64,000 nucleotides of DNA. It comes from Zygnema cylindricum. Lineage: Eukaryota; Streptophyta; Zygnematophyceae; Zygnematales; Zygnemataceae. The position numbers were made by a program, and so were the translations under genes. Each line of letters begins with the position of its first letter. Within the stretch, counting starts at the first letter, position 1. The stretch is from positions 213,896 through 277,895 of the forward strand of contig JBBHKE010000244.1 of the NCBI GenBank assembly GCA_037447655.1, written 5' to 3'. The notes beneath the pieces are model-generated. The model worked only from the letters and a program-made list of their open reading frames with translations. It was not told the DNA's origin and did not search any database. Below are positions 21,406 to 41,820 of the stretch, in pieces.

Positions 21406-22540
21406 AAAATAAGGGGAGTGTAGAAATTAATGGTCCATTTTAAGTATTTTCTAGGTCTAAATAGAAATATAGAAAGAAGCCGAGGCAGTCTACCTCTAAC
21501 TTCTTTCTCCAACTCTCAAACTTGTCGCAGTCACTGAGAAATTGGAGAGGGAGCTAGAGCCATGGCTACCTAGGCTATCCAGAGGTTTACGGGAAATTTA
21601 TATTAGTTAGGGGTTTATTTACTAAAAGGTATGTGCCGGCCACAGGATTTGATCTTGGTACCTACCGGCCGGCAAACAGCAGTTAGCCGGTAGCCTTAGC
21701 CGTTAAGTCTAGAACTAATGTTACGTAGTATATGTTTGATATTTATTTAAACATGAATACGTAGGATAAATCATTTAACTGTAATTGTTTACCGGATACA
21801 TAGATCCGGTAATGTATATGTACGGATTATGGTACGGACAAGAAATCAATACCGCGCATTTATTTCTTTAGTGAAACGAATACCGCGCATGTATTTATTA
21901 CGGCTACGATTAAAATCGAATTTAATCGGACGATCGGAATTAGCGCCGAGATCGCGGAAGAAGATTTCAGCGGTTTGTGGCCATCGCCATATCGGATGAC
22001 AAGTGGCAAAATTACATTCGATCGTGGTATCTCCGGAGATTATGGCACCGAATCCGGATATCACCTGTGTCGACATTTAGGCCATGTCGTACAATGTCCG
22101 TACATAAAGTACGACGGCAGCTGTACTTTCACGTACGAAACTGAAATCTGATTGGTTCCATACATCAGTAGATAGAGTCTGTGAGAGAGATAGGACTTAG
22201 AAAAATTAGGAGATAGGACCCTCTCTCCGAGAGAGATTCTGTACAAGGGGTCAACTTTGACCCTCCATAACTTACTGCTCAGGGGAGCAAATTCAGAGAT
22301 TCTTTTTGCTATCGACTCAGGGGAGTCTTGCCTTCATAGGGCTGAGATTGGTTAGAGTTATTTTCTGCCAGGGTGGCAGTTATTTTTGCTGAAACACAAA
22401 GGGGTCAGGGTTATCTTAGAGGCTTATTGGAAGCTGTCCACTCTGGGGACTTATGGAGGTCTTAGATTTTCACAACCCAAGTTAACCGGGGATCCGCCGG
22501 ATCAAATTGCCTTATGTGGGCAAAGGTTGAGCCTCGGTCC
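21406..22540 (+). other. copia 3' non-coding tail and probable 3' LTR
   Basis: A polypurine tract (AAAATAAGGGGAG) leads into TGTAGAAATTAATGG at 21419, the expected start of an LTR. No matching left LTR exists in the window, so the end of the LTR could not be fixed. Nothing coding is seen. Confidence 0.45.
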
Positions 22541-23170
22541 TCAAGCGAGATAAACAACCATGTTCGATGTGCGGTGACATCGGGGGGGGATGTAGAGAAT
22601 TTGCGGAAAAGGATTCGCTTCCGGGTTTAGGGGTCGGGGTTCACCATACCTCCAATGTTCCGGCCATTCGGCAACCGAAATATAATGCTTGGGTCGAGGC
22701 ACGAAGCTGTCCATTTCCTCCCCTCTCGTGGGAGGAGGAAAATACCAATCGCAATGCTCAACCGGGTATAGAGGTTGAGGATGCGGATGAGCGATTACAA
22801 TGGCTCTCTCCCCATTCGGCGTGGGAGGTGCCCCGAACACGTCGTCGTCATCATCAAATTCATCCTCACATTGTTTTTCCTCACTATCCGGGGTTTGTTC
22901 GTCCTCGGTGGTGGGATCATCCTCGTTTTTCCACACCACGATGTCGGTGGGTTCCAAAATTTCGGGTTCGGGTTTGTCTTCCAGCGGTTTTTCACCATCC
23001 TCGATGCTCTCGTCGCTATACGAAGACGAGGGGACGTATAATTCGTCATTCTCATCTTTCACTTTACGCTTACCCTTTGCTATCTCCTTTTTCCTACATA
23101 TCTTTCTTCGTGCGTCAATCCCCCCACCTTTTTCGAGGGTGGCCTCTCCCCCCACTCCTTCCTCCTCCAC
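22541..23170 (-). CDS. acidic protein of unknown function inside the TIR unit
   Basis: A 209-codon minus-strand frame. It starts with a Gly/Glu-rich and then Lys/Arg-rich segment (RRKICRKKEIAKGKRK). This is followed by a strongly acidic middle (EDEFDDDDDVFG) and a Pro/Trp/Tyr-rich end (PHPQPLYPVEHCDWYFPPP, EWPEHWRYGEPRP). I do not recognise it. It shares a TVEEEG..GE-like start with the neighbouring frame at 23260-23562, so the two may be parts of one decayed or spliced gene. Confidence 0.4.
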   Translation of the reverse strand: MEEEGVGGEATLEKGGGIDARRKICRKKEIAKGKRKVKDENDELYVPSSSYSDESIEDGEKPLEDKPEPEILEPTDIVVWKNEDDPTTEDEQTPDSEEKQCEDEFDDDDDVFGAPPTPNGERAIVIAHPHPQPLYPVEHCDWYFPPPTRGEEMDSFVPRPKHYISVAEWPEHWRYGEPRPLNPEANPFPQILYIPPRCHRTSNMVVYLA

Positions 23171-23259
23171 GGTCTCACAAAACCCTATTTTTTTATTATC
23201 CTTCTTTTTGTACCTAATCTTCCCCTAACCTCTTTCGACCCACCCTCTTCAACCGTCGC

Positions 23260-23562
23260 CTATTTTCCCTTTCTTTCCTCTCCTAACTCTGTCTTCCTCT
23301 CCCTCTCCTCACTCGACAACTTCTCTTCCCTAAAACCCCCACCATTTTCCTCCTCGACGCCCTTATCAAGAAGTATTAATTTTCTTTTTGTTTTTTTACA
23401 TTTTTTTTCTACCTTTTCCCGTGCCTCACTTCCCTCACCCTCTTCTACCGTCGCCTCTATCTCCCCCTCGCTTACACCCATTACCATCTTTCCACCCTTC
23501 TCCTGTAATGGAATTTTTTCTCCCATAACCATATCACTTTCTACCGCCTCCCCCCTCATCAC
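23260..23562 (-). pseudogene. Glu/Lys-rich ORF, probable fragment
   Basis: A 100-codon minus-strand frame rich in Glu, Lys and Gly (EATVEEGEGSEAREKVEKK, then CKKTKRKLILLDKG). It lies between two similar charged frames in the same orientation. A G homopolymer just upstream (minus strand, about 23608-23617) coincides with the break from the next frame, suggesting a slippage frameshift in a formerly longer gene. Confidence 0.35.
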
Positions 23563-23617
23563 ATTTACTAATTCACCCCTTTCCTCCCTCCCCTCCTCCG
23601 ATAAAACCCCCCCCCCT

Positions 23618-24154
23618 TTATGCTACCTCATCCAAATTGGTCTCTTCCCTTCCTCCCCCAACCGGTGTCAATCCTTCCACCTCTACCTCTTCTCTCACCT
23701 CCCTTTCATGCTCCCTCCACTCGGGCAGCACCCTTCCCTCCTCCGGTAAAATCTCCTCCTTTGCTACCTCATCCAAATTGGTCTCTTCCCTTCCTCCCTC
23801 AACTGGTGTCAATCCTTCCATCTCTACCTCTTCTCTCGCCTCCCTTTCATGCTCCCTCCCCTCCGGCAGCACCCAACCGGTTTGTAGCGAAGTGGCCGCC
23901 TCCCTTTCTCTCGGTGATTCCTCCGCGGTACACCTTTCTCTTATCACGGTTTCCGAGACATCTCTTTCCCTCTCTACCCCCCTCGGTGTTTGCCTTTCCC
24001 TCGTGGGGCTTTCTCCTCCCACTCCATCCCTTCGTACCTCTTCCCTTTGTACTATTGGCCGACGTCGTACACTACGCCAAGTTAATGGAGGGTGGCGACG
24101 ACGATACGGCAAGACACTACGCTGTCTCCTATACGACTGGCTGCTGCCCTCCAT
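23618..24154 (-). CDS. Arg/Glu-rich protein with 47-residue tandem repeat, unknown
   Basis: From the ATG at 24154 (MEGSSQSYRRQRSVLPYRRR) the minus-strand frame codes a basic N-terminus, then an acidic region with two 47-residue repeats. Each repeat contains EHERE.REEVE.EGLTPV and GGREETNLDEVA. At nucleotide level the repeat offset is 141 bp, a whole number of codons, so selection or recent duplication kept the frame. It ends directly at a G homopolymer. Family unknown; it could be an accessory ORF of the surrounding transposon. Confidence 0.4.
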   Translation of the reverse strand: MEGSSQSYRRQRSVLPYRRRHPPLTWRSVRRRPIVQREEVRRDGVGGESPTRERQTPRGVERERDVSETVIRERCTAEESPREREAATSLQTGWVLPEGREHEREAREEVEMEGLTPVEGGREETNLDEVAKEEILPEEGRVLPEWREHEREVREEVEVEGLTPVGGGREETNLDEVA

Positions 24155-24289
24155 GTAAATTAGCCACACGTGACAAAAAAAAAACGAAAAAGAGGCGGCT
24201 ACACAAAAGGATGAGAGAATACACGAGTTTGTCTTAAAAATGACAGGTCGTACGTAAAAATAACGCATAAGGTTTTAACGCATTATATG

Positions 24290-24610
24290 CGTTCGAAATA
24301 TACTTACAGATTGTGTTGTTCGCGACCACACGAAGTCGTCGCTAGCCCAATCAATTTGATCATTCCAACAGTGTGACGACGAAACAAAATTAGGAGTTGT
24401 GGCGGTTGACTACTTAGAAGATTCTAAGAATGGCAACGACGTGCAAATTACACTCACAGACTGCGTGGTCCACGACAAAGGAAAGTCGTCGTGTCCCTAA
24501 TTTTTTTGGATAATCCAACAGTGCGACGACGAAAGTGAATCAAAAAATCACGCGGTTTAATGATTCTGCGATTCCAACAATGGGACAAAGACAAAGCCTC
24601 GTCGACCATA
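24290..24610. repeat. imperfect repeats with CGACGAC and CCAACA motifs
   Basis: Two units of about 180 bp share the layout (plus strand) TTACAGAYTG..., then a GWCC/CGACCAC-type run, then GTCGTCG, then a WATCCAACAGTG or ATTCCAACAGTG, then CGACGACGAAA. A third partial unit has TTCCAACAATGGGACAAAGAC. On the minus strand each full unit ends in a donor-like GTAAGTA or GTGAGTG, so they may be duplicated exons. Confidence 0.5.
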
Positions 24611-24639
24611 CGAAGGTTCATACTTATTGTACTAACTAA

Positions 24640-24759
24640 AAACAAAAAACTAAAATATGCCTCGTATTGTAGTTTGTCATTTTTATCGTTGTCGTGACGA
24701 CGAATTGTCGTCGCCAGTTCGATTTCTTCATCCACGCGTCGGCGCTTCAATGTGGCCGC
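24640..24759 (-). CDS. candidate exon, unknown
   Basis: After a minus-strand TTAGCAG acceptor the frame reads AATLKRRRVDEEIELATT and IRRHDNDKNDKLQYEAYF. The Arg/Lys/Asp/Glu composition and the acceptor make it exon-like, possibly part of the same transcription unit as the exon at 25020-25419. No family recognised. Confidence 0.3.
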
Positions 24760-25019
24760 CTGCTAACAATATTAGTATATTAGTCACACAAGCGACGACA
24801 CGTTGTCGTCGGTGTTTCACGACGGTGCAGGAGGATATAACATAACAACATTAAGAAAATGTGGTGGGGGCGTGGAAAAAAAAATATAAATTCTAACGAA
24901 CACATAATTGTAGAGATAAACAAAATGCCACAATATAAGCGAATTCTATATTGAGAAACAAAATGTAAGCAGCCGTAAAAAGTCATATAAGGTAAGAATA
25001 AAAAGTTAATATTGCTTAC

Positions 25020-25419
25020 ATGTATTATATTCGCCCGTATAGTGTTCCAGAAACTTCTTCACGGTCCTCGGTATAAGGCAATCCTTTCCTTTTGTATTAC
25101 AATCCGCAATCATCCAATTGATTACACGAACACGTGCAACCTTTGTCGACACGTGTTGGAGCTTGCGTCTCACCACCGAGCTGATACCGTGGTCCACACG
25201 CGGTGAGTCTGGCGGTAAGTCCGGAGATGAATTTGGGGGTGAACCGAAATCCGACCCACCGCCTTCCATGAGGGTGTCATCATTTGGTGATCCCATCCCT
25301 CCACCTGCCTCTCCCTCCCCCTCTTTCTCGCCCCACTCCATCTCCTCCTCAACCGGAGGTGGGAAAAATACAGCGGGAGCTCTGGCTTTCGCCGCAAAAA
25401 AGGTGGTAATGGGCCACAT
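25020..25419 (-). CDS. candidate first exon of a gene in the TIR unit, unknown
   Basis: Starting from an ATG at 25419, the minus-strand frame reads MWPITTFFAAKARAPAVFFP, an acidic Gly/Ser/Pro-rich section, then a globular-looking end (VVRRKLQHVSTKVARVRVIN, WMIADCNTKGKDCLIPRTVK, KFLEHYTGEYNT). A donor GTAAGC follows the GEYNT codons (25019-25018), so the protein probably continues in another exon. Without the splice the frame ends at 25006. The basic helical end could be a DNA-binding region of a transposon protein, but I see no motif that proves it. Confidence 0.4.
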
Positions 25420-25619
25420 ATTTTCTTAAGATAGTCACGACAACTTGTGAAAGATAAATATGAAGCAACAAAAATAAAATGCAACAACGAAGGTAAATGC
25501 GAAGGGAGGAAAATAGTGCCATTGTTGGAGTTAACGACGAGTATATATAGGAGGGGAAGGGAATATGTTTTGAAAAAAAAGAGCGAAATGCTTGGTAAAA
25601 ATTTGAACATTCAAAATTT

Positions 25620-26513
25620 TTAGATCAAATATTTTGTTTGAAGTCAAATATTTCTATTTTAAAAACGACACGGTGAGAGCGGGAAAGTTTTAAAATTTGC
25701 GTCAGTTTTCAACGTGAGAGTATGCACGTGGTTGACAATGGACGTTTTTCATGAAAAAGGCGTGAGAAAACATGGCAGCTCAGTGAATGTACGGATCTTT
25801 CTTGGAAAGGCAGCGTGTAAGACATGCTTGTTTTGATGCATATTAAAAAAAGCCATAATGTTTGCGTGGATAAAAAATAAGACACGTGTAATCTTTGGCG
25901 ACCAATCACGTGACGTGAATTATTAATTGGTTGGTCGGTATGTACTTTTTGGTTCATTTTAGTGTCATCATTTACTCTAATACGGAACAACGTTGACGTT
26001 AATACAGGTGAGACGTCTGAAAGATAGACGAGGTAACACCCTTATTACAATTAAGACTCATATTAGCATACTTAACTCTAATAAAACCACCCAAAAAGGA
26101 CGTTATTAGAATACATGAGATACGGACGAAGGGAAATACGGCCATACGTCCAAGTTACATGTAGAAACGGCGTGGCATGTTAACCATTTCCGTAAACTTC
26201 AAACAAAAAAAAACGAAATTAAACTTTACGTTACGCGGTATAGCGTTAACACGTAACCGCCGTAAAATTGTCTGATCGGTACGGATACTCGATTTGGCGC
26301 CGTCTTACAATTTTTAAGATTGTGTACGGTTACATGGATTAATGTTTACAATCGTACGGAGAATATTCCATTTTTGCTGTCCCCAAATTAGCGTAAACGC
26401 CGAAATTAGAATAAACCTTTTTTTTTCAAATTTTCAAATTCTTAATTAGCGTCAATGACGGTATATTTACTTACACACTATTTAAACTTTGACACTAATA
26501 ACGATGCGCGGTG
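25620..26513. other. right non-coding part of the TIR unit
   Basis: AT-rich sequence with repeated AATTAGCGTAAA, CTAATA and CGTTAACG words that concentrate toward the right terminus. They resemble subterminal repeats of DNA transposons. No ORF of note. Confidence 0.5.
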
Positions 26514-26680
26514 TAATGTTAGGGTGTTCAGTTATTCACACCGGCAGCAAGGAATGTCTGCATATGATGTTTGTATAATGTTACCCTATATCTGGTAAAA
26601 TATCGGATAACATCGGGTAACGTTGCATGAACATCAGATAAACATTATACAAATACTGTACAGTAAAGTACTGTACTGTA

Positions 26681-26895
26681 CACTGCCAATCGTTATTAGC
26701 GTTGTGTACGCTAATTCCGTCCCGCTTTTTTTTTTTTTTATTCTCAAATAGAATTATCCACACTATTTAAAAAAACCCTAATTCTCAATTAGAATAGGCG
26801 ATTCTTCGAAAATTTCCAAATTCCCAATTAGAGTAAACCACGCTAATTATTCGTATACGCTAAAAAAACTTACACGCTAATAACGATTGGCGGTG
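26681..26895. mobile_element. 215-bp MITE with TA target-site duplication
   Basis: CACTGCCAATCGTTATTAGC at the left and the complement of CACCGCCAATCGTTATTAGC at the right, flanked by TA at 26679-26680 and 26896-26897. The inner sequences match both ends of the 1.46 kb element at 14648-16108, so this looks like its deletion derivative. It lies about 180 bp upstream of the RF1 start codon, in the promoter or 5' UTR region. Confidence 0.75.
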
Positions 26896-27009
26896 TAGTT
26901 TGAACAGTAGTTTCCCAAACTTGCCGCAGGTGTGAATACCTCTATTTTGATAGTTTGATGAGACATTCAATTACAACCTTTGCTCCTCCTGGCTTCTCCT
27001 TTTCAGCTC

Positions 27010-27073
27010 CGTTCACTGCTGTAGCTTCTCCGTTTACTATCTCTGTCTCTCTCTCTCTTTCTCCCCGTCCACA
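27010..27073 (+). promoter_or_regulatory. CT-rich 5' leader of the RF1 gene
   Basis: A TCTCTGTCTCTCTCTCTCTT pyrimidine tract ends in TCCCCGTCCACA just before the ATG. Such CT tracts near transcription starts are common in plants. No TATA box is clearly assignable. Confidence 0.4.
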
Positions 27074-37822
<10,749 letters not shown>

Positions 37823-39413
37823 TCGGCAATTTTTTTACGTTTTATTGAGGCTCTTTCAGGCTTTTTTAGGTACTTTTTTCATGTTTTTAGGGTTTTTAAG
37901 GTTTTTAGGGATGTCTATTCTAGGCCTATACATGTAGCTTTCCCTGAGTATCAGGGATGTCTCTTTTTCTATTTTTTCCCTTTCTGCCTTTTTATTCTTT
38001 TATTAAAGATTATTGGGTCCAGTGAGGGAGCGTGCATGTTTTATGGCTGTTTCTAATTTTCAATCAATTTTTATATCAACATAGACCTATCTTTAACCAT
38101 TAGATTCAATACCTAAGCCGATCTTTCGCTCAATCTTTCGGGTAACATTGAATTATGTGGGCATACGTTGATGACTTTTTCTGATTATTTCACACAGTCT
38201 TAACACATAAAAAGAAAAAAGTCACAAATACAATATGCAAGATTGTTTTTTAGTGACACTCACCATTATGAAATATGGAGAAGTATGAAAGAGAGCACAT
38301 CTGACGAAACTAACTTTGGTTACAATGTCCATTGTTACTAGTGATTCTTTGTTAGGATAAATGCACAAAATTAAAACTAGCTGGTGAATAAGCGTGAAAT
38401 AAACACTATTTGGAAATACAGTAAATAATGAAAAAAAAACAAATAAAAAAAAAAGTGACACAAACACCCTCTTGGGAGGCAAATCAAAACCTTCATGGAA
38501 ATGAGTGACGAAACACCCAGACAGACTACCAACATTGAAATAAAACATCTCAGGAAAAACAATCTGAAAAACCATAATCAAAATCCAAAGCCTATATGAA
38601 TAACGTCGGAAATCTCTAAGGCGTAGTGGAGCATGTTGCCTTGTTGAGGGCAAAAACTCTACAAAAATCTGGCCACAGCTGTGAACCATACTTGCAATAG
38701 CAGATCGCTAAATAAGATCAAATTGTTCTTGATGTAAAACCACAGATAAACATTGACAACAAAAAGACATGAAGACAAGAGGGAGAAAGATGGGAGAGGG
38801 ATTCCTCTCGTTAGATTGCCGTGCACAAGTACACATGAATTTATTTAAAGAAAAACCTGAAAAACCAAAAATCTCGATCACCAAATAAAGTCATTTACAG
38901 ATTCACAACCCGCATATTCGCTCTCCTTCAGCTTCGAAGCGTCACACGAGGTCACTTCAACATGTCGAGCCACATAAGCCAAAATTGAATAAGAGACAAG
39001 GTTCCCCAAAACTATTTTCGAACCTACAACGGGCACCATCGAGCAGAACAGTATCAACACACCGCGAAGGAATAGTATGTGAACCTTATGGAAACCACGG
39101 AAAATATGAAACACAAAAGCATAAACACGGAAAACTGTCCCATTGGCACCATAGTCGCATCGTCGCCAACAGTTGTCGTGTGCTAATAGCAACTCCCTCT
39201 ATTAGAACACTGGATAAAATTTTCACACAAATAGAAAAGTTCAACGAGCGTTGATAAGAGGAGGGGACATCAAGAGGGGATGGATGACGGAATATGAAGA
39301 AACCCCTAAAAACTTGATCCTTGTGCTTCCCATGGAGGCTTTTTGCCACGTCAAAGAAACCCTTCACCTGTAACCATGGTTTCACAAGACCCGCTGGTTC
39401 CCCGCGTGGTTGC
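37823..39413. other. RF1 3' flank and intergenic region, no gene recognised
   Basis: The first 200 bp are T-rich and probably include the 3' UTR (for example TTTATTAAAG at about 38000-38009). A 155-codon minus-strand open frame (38222-38689) is hydrophobic and Phe-rich, resembles nothing I know, and fits chance in AT-rich DNA. Confidence 0.45.
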
Positions 39414-39645
39414 TAAAAAGAAAACTCTTGGAGAAAACATGAGGCGAAGGTGCCAAGGAGCAATGTCCAATAGACCAGGGGAAATGTCTAGTAAAAAATA
39501 AAATTCTTGGAGAAAACATGAGGAGAAGGCCAAGGAGCAATGTTCTCTAGACCAGGGGAAATGTCTAGTAAAAAAGATTTTTTTTTGAAAAAACATGAGG
39601 AGAAGGTATCAAGGAGCAATGTCCATCAGACCAGGAGAAATGTGA
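39414..39645. repeat. three tandem units of about 77 bp
   Basis: Each unit contains TTGGAGAAAACATGAGG (or a close variant), GAGCAATGT and AGACCAGGGGAAATGTCTAG. Units start near 39414, 39491 and 39567. Function unknown. Confidence 0.85.
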
Positions 39646-41820
39646 GACAACGGGAGTCGACGGGCCCCTTGCACCAAAACTTTTTCGGAGAGGTTTATAA
39701 TCAAAGACACTAGATCCCAATCATAAACCTCCCAATACATCAAGTTCGGAAACAAAATCCCGACTGTAATTTACATAAAACGAAATAACACAAAAAAAAC
39801 GTTTAGGCAGATATGAGAATAAATGTAAACATCGGTTGACAGTCACATTATTGATGTGGTTGTTTTTACACAATGCATGGGATTTTGAGGGAGTATAATA
39901 TATTGGACAGTTTCCCGACCATAAGTTCGTGAATGGAAATGTAAGTTTAAAAATTATAAACATAAAACTCTTGTAAATTGTAATCAATTTGACCAATGAT
40001 CTCAAATTCACCATGTCGATTGCTTAATCAAGTACCATTGTTTTACATATGGGGAACTCACACCCAATTTTTCACACTATTTCGACAAACTCCTTATTGA
40101 TGCCGCAATGCAATTCAAACTATGCTATATTGTACTCGATACAAAATTCATAACAAATACCCCATAATTGGATGTCTTCACATGTCACATGTCGCATTTC
40201 CTCATTTATTAATTGATTATGTTCGTCGTGAATCGATTAGCAACGCGACTTTACGAGCATCACGTATGACAGGTATTCATATATTATACTTGTTTCATTA
40301 CCATAATCAACATATGATTATGATTGGTCGTGCATAGTGAAGTAGATTAGTTTTAATTATAATAAGTTTGTTAATCATCTAAATAGTAAGTGAAAGTATA
40401 TAAGTGTAGGAGTCAAGTTATAAGGCAAAATGAAGATAGCAATGAAAGACGAGGTCGAACTAACAAAATCGTGGTTGCATTGGAAAAGACAAATGACCAT
40501 TTAAAAAAAAAGTAAAATCTATATTATGAAATCGTAATGGTAAACCACCTGAGTAAAAACAAAAAGAAAAATTGGAAAAACCAAACTCGGGAGAAACTAT
40601 CGGGAAAAACTTCGCAACCGAGAAGGAATCGGAAGAGGCACAAAACACATGAGACAAATTTAAGTCCATAGTTAAGTCTATCTAATCAATTTGTGGAAGA
40701 ATTAACTCTTCAAGGCAGTTTTTTGAGTGGTAAAGTTAGAGAGGCTCAGGTTGTCATGATTTCATTTATCACTCTATCGTTTAACATTTTTTTTGATAAA
40801 AACATCTAAGCGACCTATTTTTATAAGGTAAACTGACTCGTTGTAGTACTAAATATATCAATAAAATGTTTGACTTTGTGATCAAAGGAACACCATTAAC
40901 ATCAACTTTTATTAAAAAATCTCAATAATAAACAACAACCCTTTTTAAAAAACAACAATGGTAAAGTTTTTGGTTCGTATTCAATACAAGCAACTCACAA
41001 CATAGAGCTACAATTCACATATATTTGTGAAAGACAATAAAATAGACAAAGTATTATTGTTAACATGTAAAAGTGGCAAATGAAACAACTCAATTTCACA
41101 CCTTCAAATTGATAAATTAACAATAAGCATTCAAGGTCATGAAATGAATATAGTGTTTAAATCCATAAATTTGGGAAGTGAAGAGTTGGTACTGGGAAAA
41201 CCTTTTGTTGATAGAGCATAGAGAATAGTTTGGAGATTAACAAATTAATTAACGATAAAACCCAAGTATGTTGAAATGTTTTACAGGAATTACCTTTCAA
41301 GAAATGGAAAAAACATAATCTAAATAAAACAAATTGGGGGTATAACGTTTGGCATTTCCCGACGATTTAAAACACATTTGAAAAACAAAACCTTTTTTTT
41401 TTACTTTGAGCACTTGAGACAAGTTACCGATGAGGGTGAGGGGAGAAGGAGGAGGGGAGAAAGCAATAACATTGTGGAATTCTAGAAGCTAGCACCATTC
41501 ATTGCTTTTTTATTTTTATCAATTAATGTTATTACAATCCTGTTTTTTAACAAAGCTTATTATGTCAATTACTCAATGTTTTCTGCCAATTACTTAATAA
41601 TGATTTAGTCTACACATCACAACATTGTTTCATATTTGTTTCCAATGTTTGAGAAATGGATACATATCTTACATTTTCCATGATATTATAATCCACACAA
41701 GTTGAACGGTTTGGTCCATTATTTGGTTTTAACCTAACATTTTCTATCCAACAACGGCGGGCTTAGAAACTCATGAGAAACTCATAAATTGTAATTGTCA
41801 TCCAGGTTCAATTGTTTTCC
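39646..41820. other. AT-rich intergenic region
   Basis: No exon-like or conserved coding signal was found. Short open frames are typical of AT-rich noise. A small GA-rich tract lies at 41430-41465. Confidence 0.5.

Larger units (their letters stand above)
17870..22500 (+). mobile_element. 5'-truncated, decayed Ty1/copia retrotransposon
   Basis: The order of domains, gag zinc knuckle, protease, integrase, reverse transcriptase and RNase H, is that of Ty1/copia. The reading frame is broken by in-frame stops at 18157, 19393 and 20855 and by frameshifts just before YVDD (about 20405) and in the RNase H (about 21060). A polypurine tract (AAAATAAGGGGAG) precedes a presumed 3' LTR start (TGTAGAAATTAATGG) at 21419. 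No 5' LTR or primer-binding site was found. The right boundary near 22.5 kb is only an estimate. It sits inside the large TIR unit and is younger than it, or captured by it. Confidence 0.8.
16798..26513. mobile_element. 9.7 kb DNA-transposon-like unit with 25-bp perfect TIRs
   Basis: The left end CACCGCGCATCGTTATTAGT (continuing GTCAA) at 16798 and its exact complement ending at 26513 form a 25-bp perfect inverted repeat. Each is flanked by TA (16796-16797 and 26514-26515), consistent with a TA target-site duplication. Both ends carry subterminal ATTAGCGT and CTAATT words. Inside are a decayed copia element (about 17.87-22.5 kb) and minus-strand ORFs (22541-25419). The TA flank and CAC start recall Tc1/mariner-like elements, but I see no DDE/DDD transposase, so the superfamily is open. 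Two separate insertions sharing end sequences are an alternative. Confidence 0.65.

Noticed and set aside
25006-25419. Named transposase domain in the minus-strand ORF
   Set aside because: The basic end is suggestive but shows no DDE/DDD, BED, HTH-psq or MULE signature that I can point to.
38222-38689. 155-codon minus-strand hydrophobic protein
   Set aside because: Phe-rich composition expected of AT-rich DNA; no splice context, motif or family resemblance.
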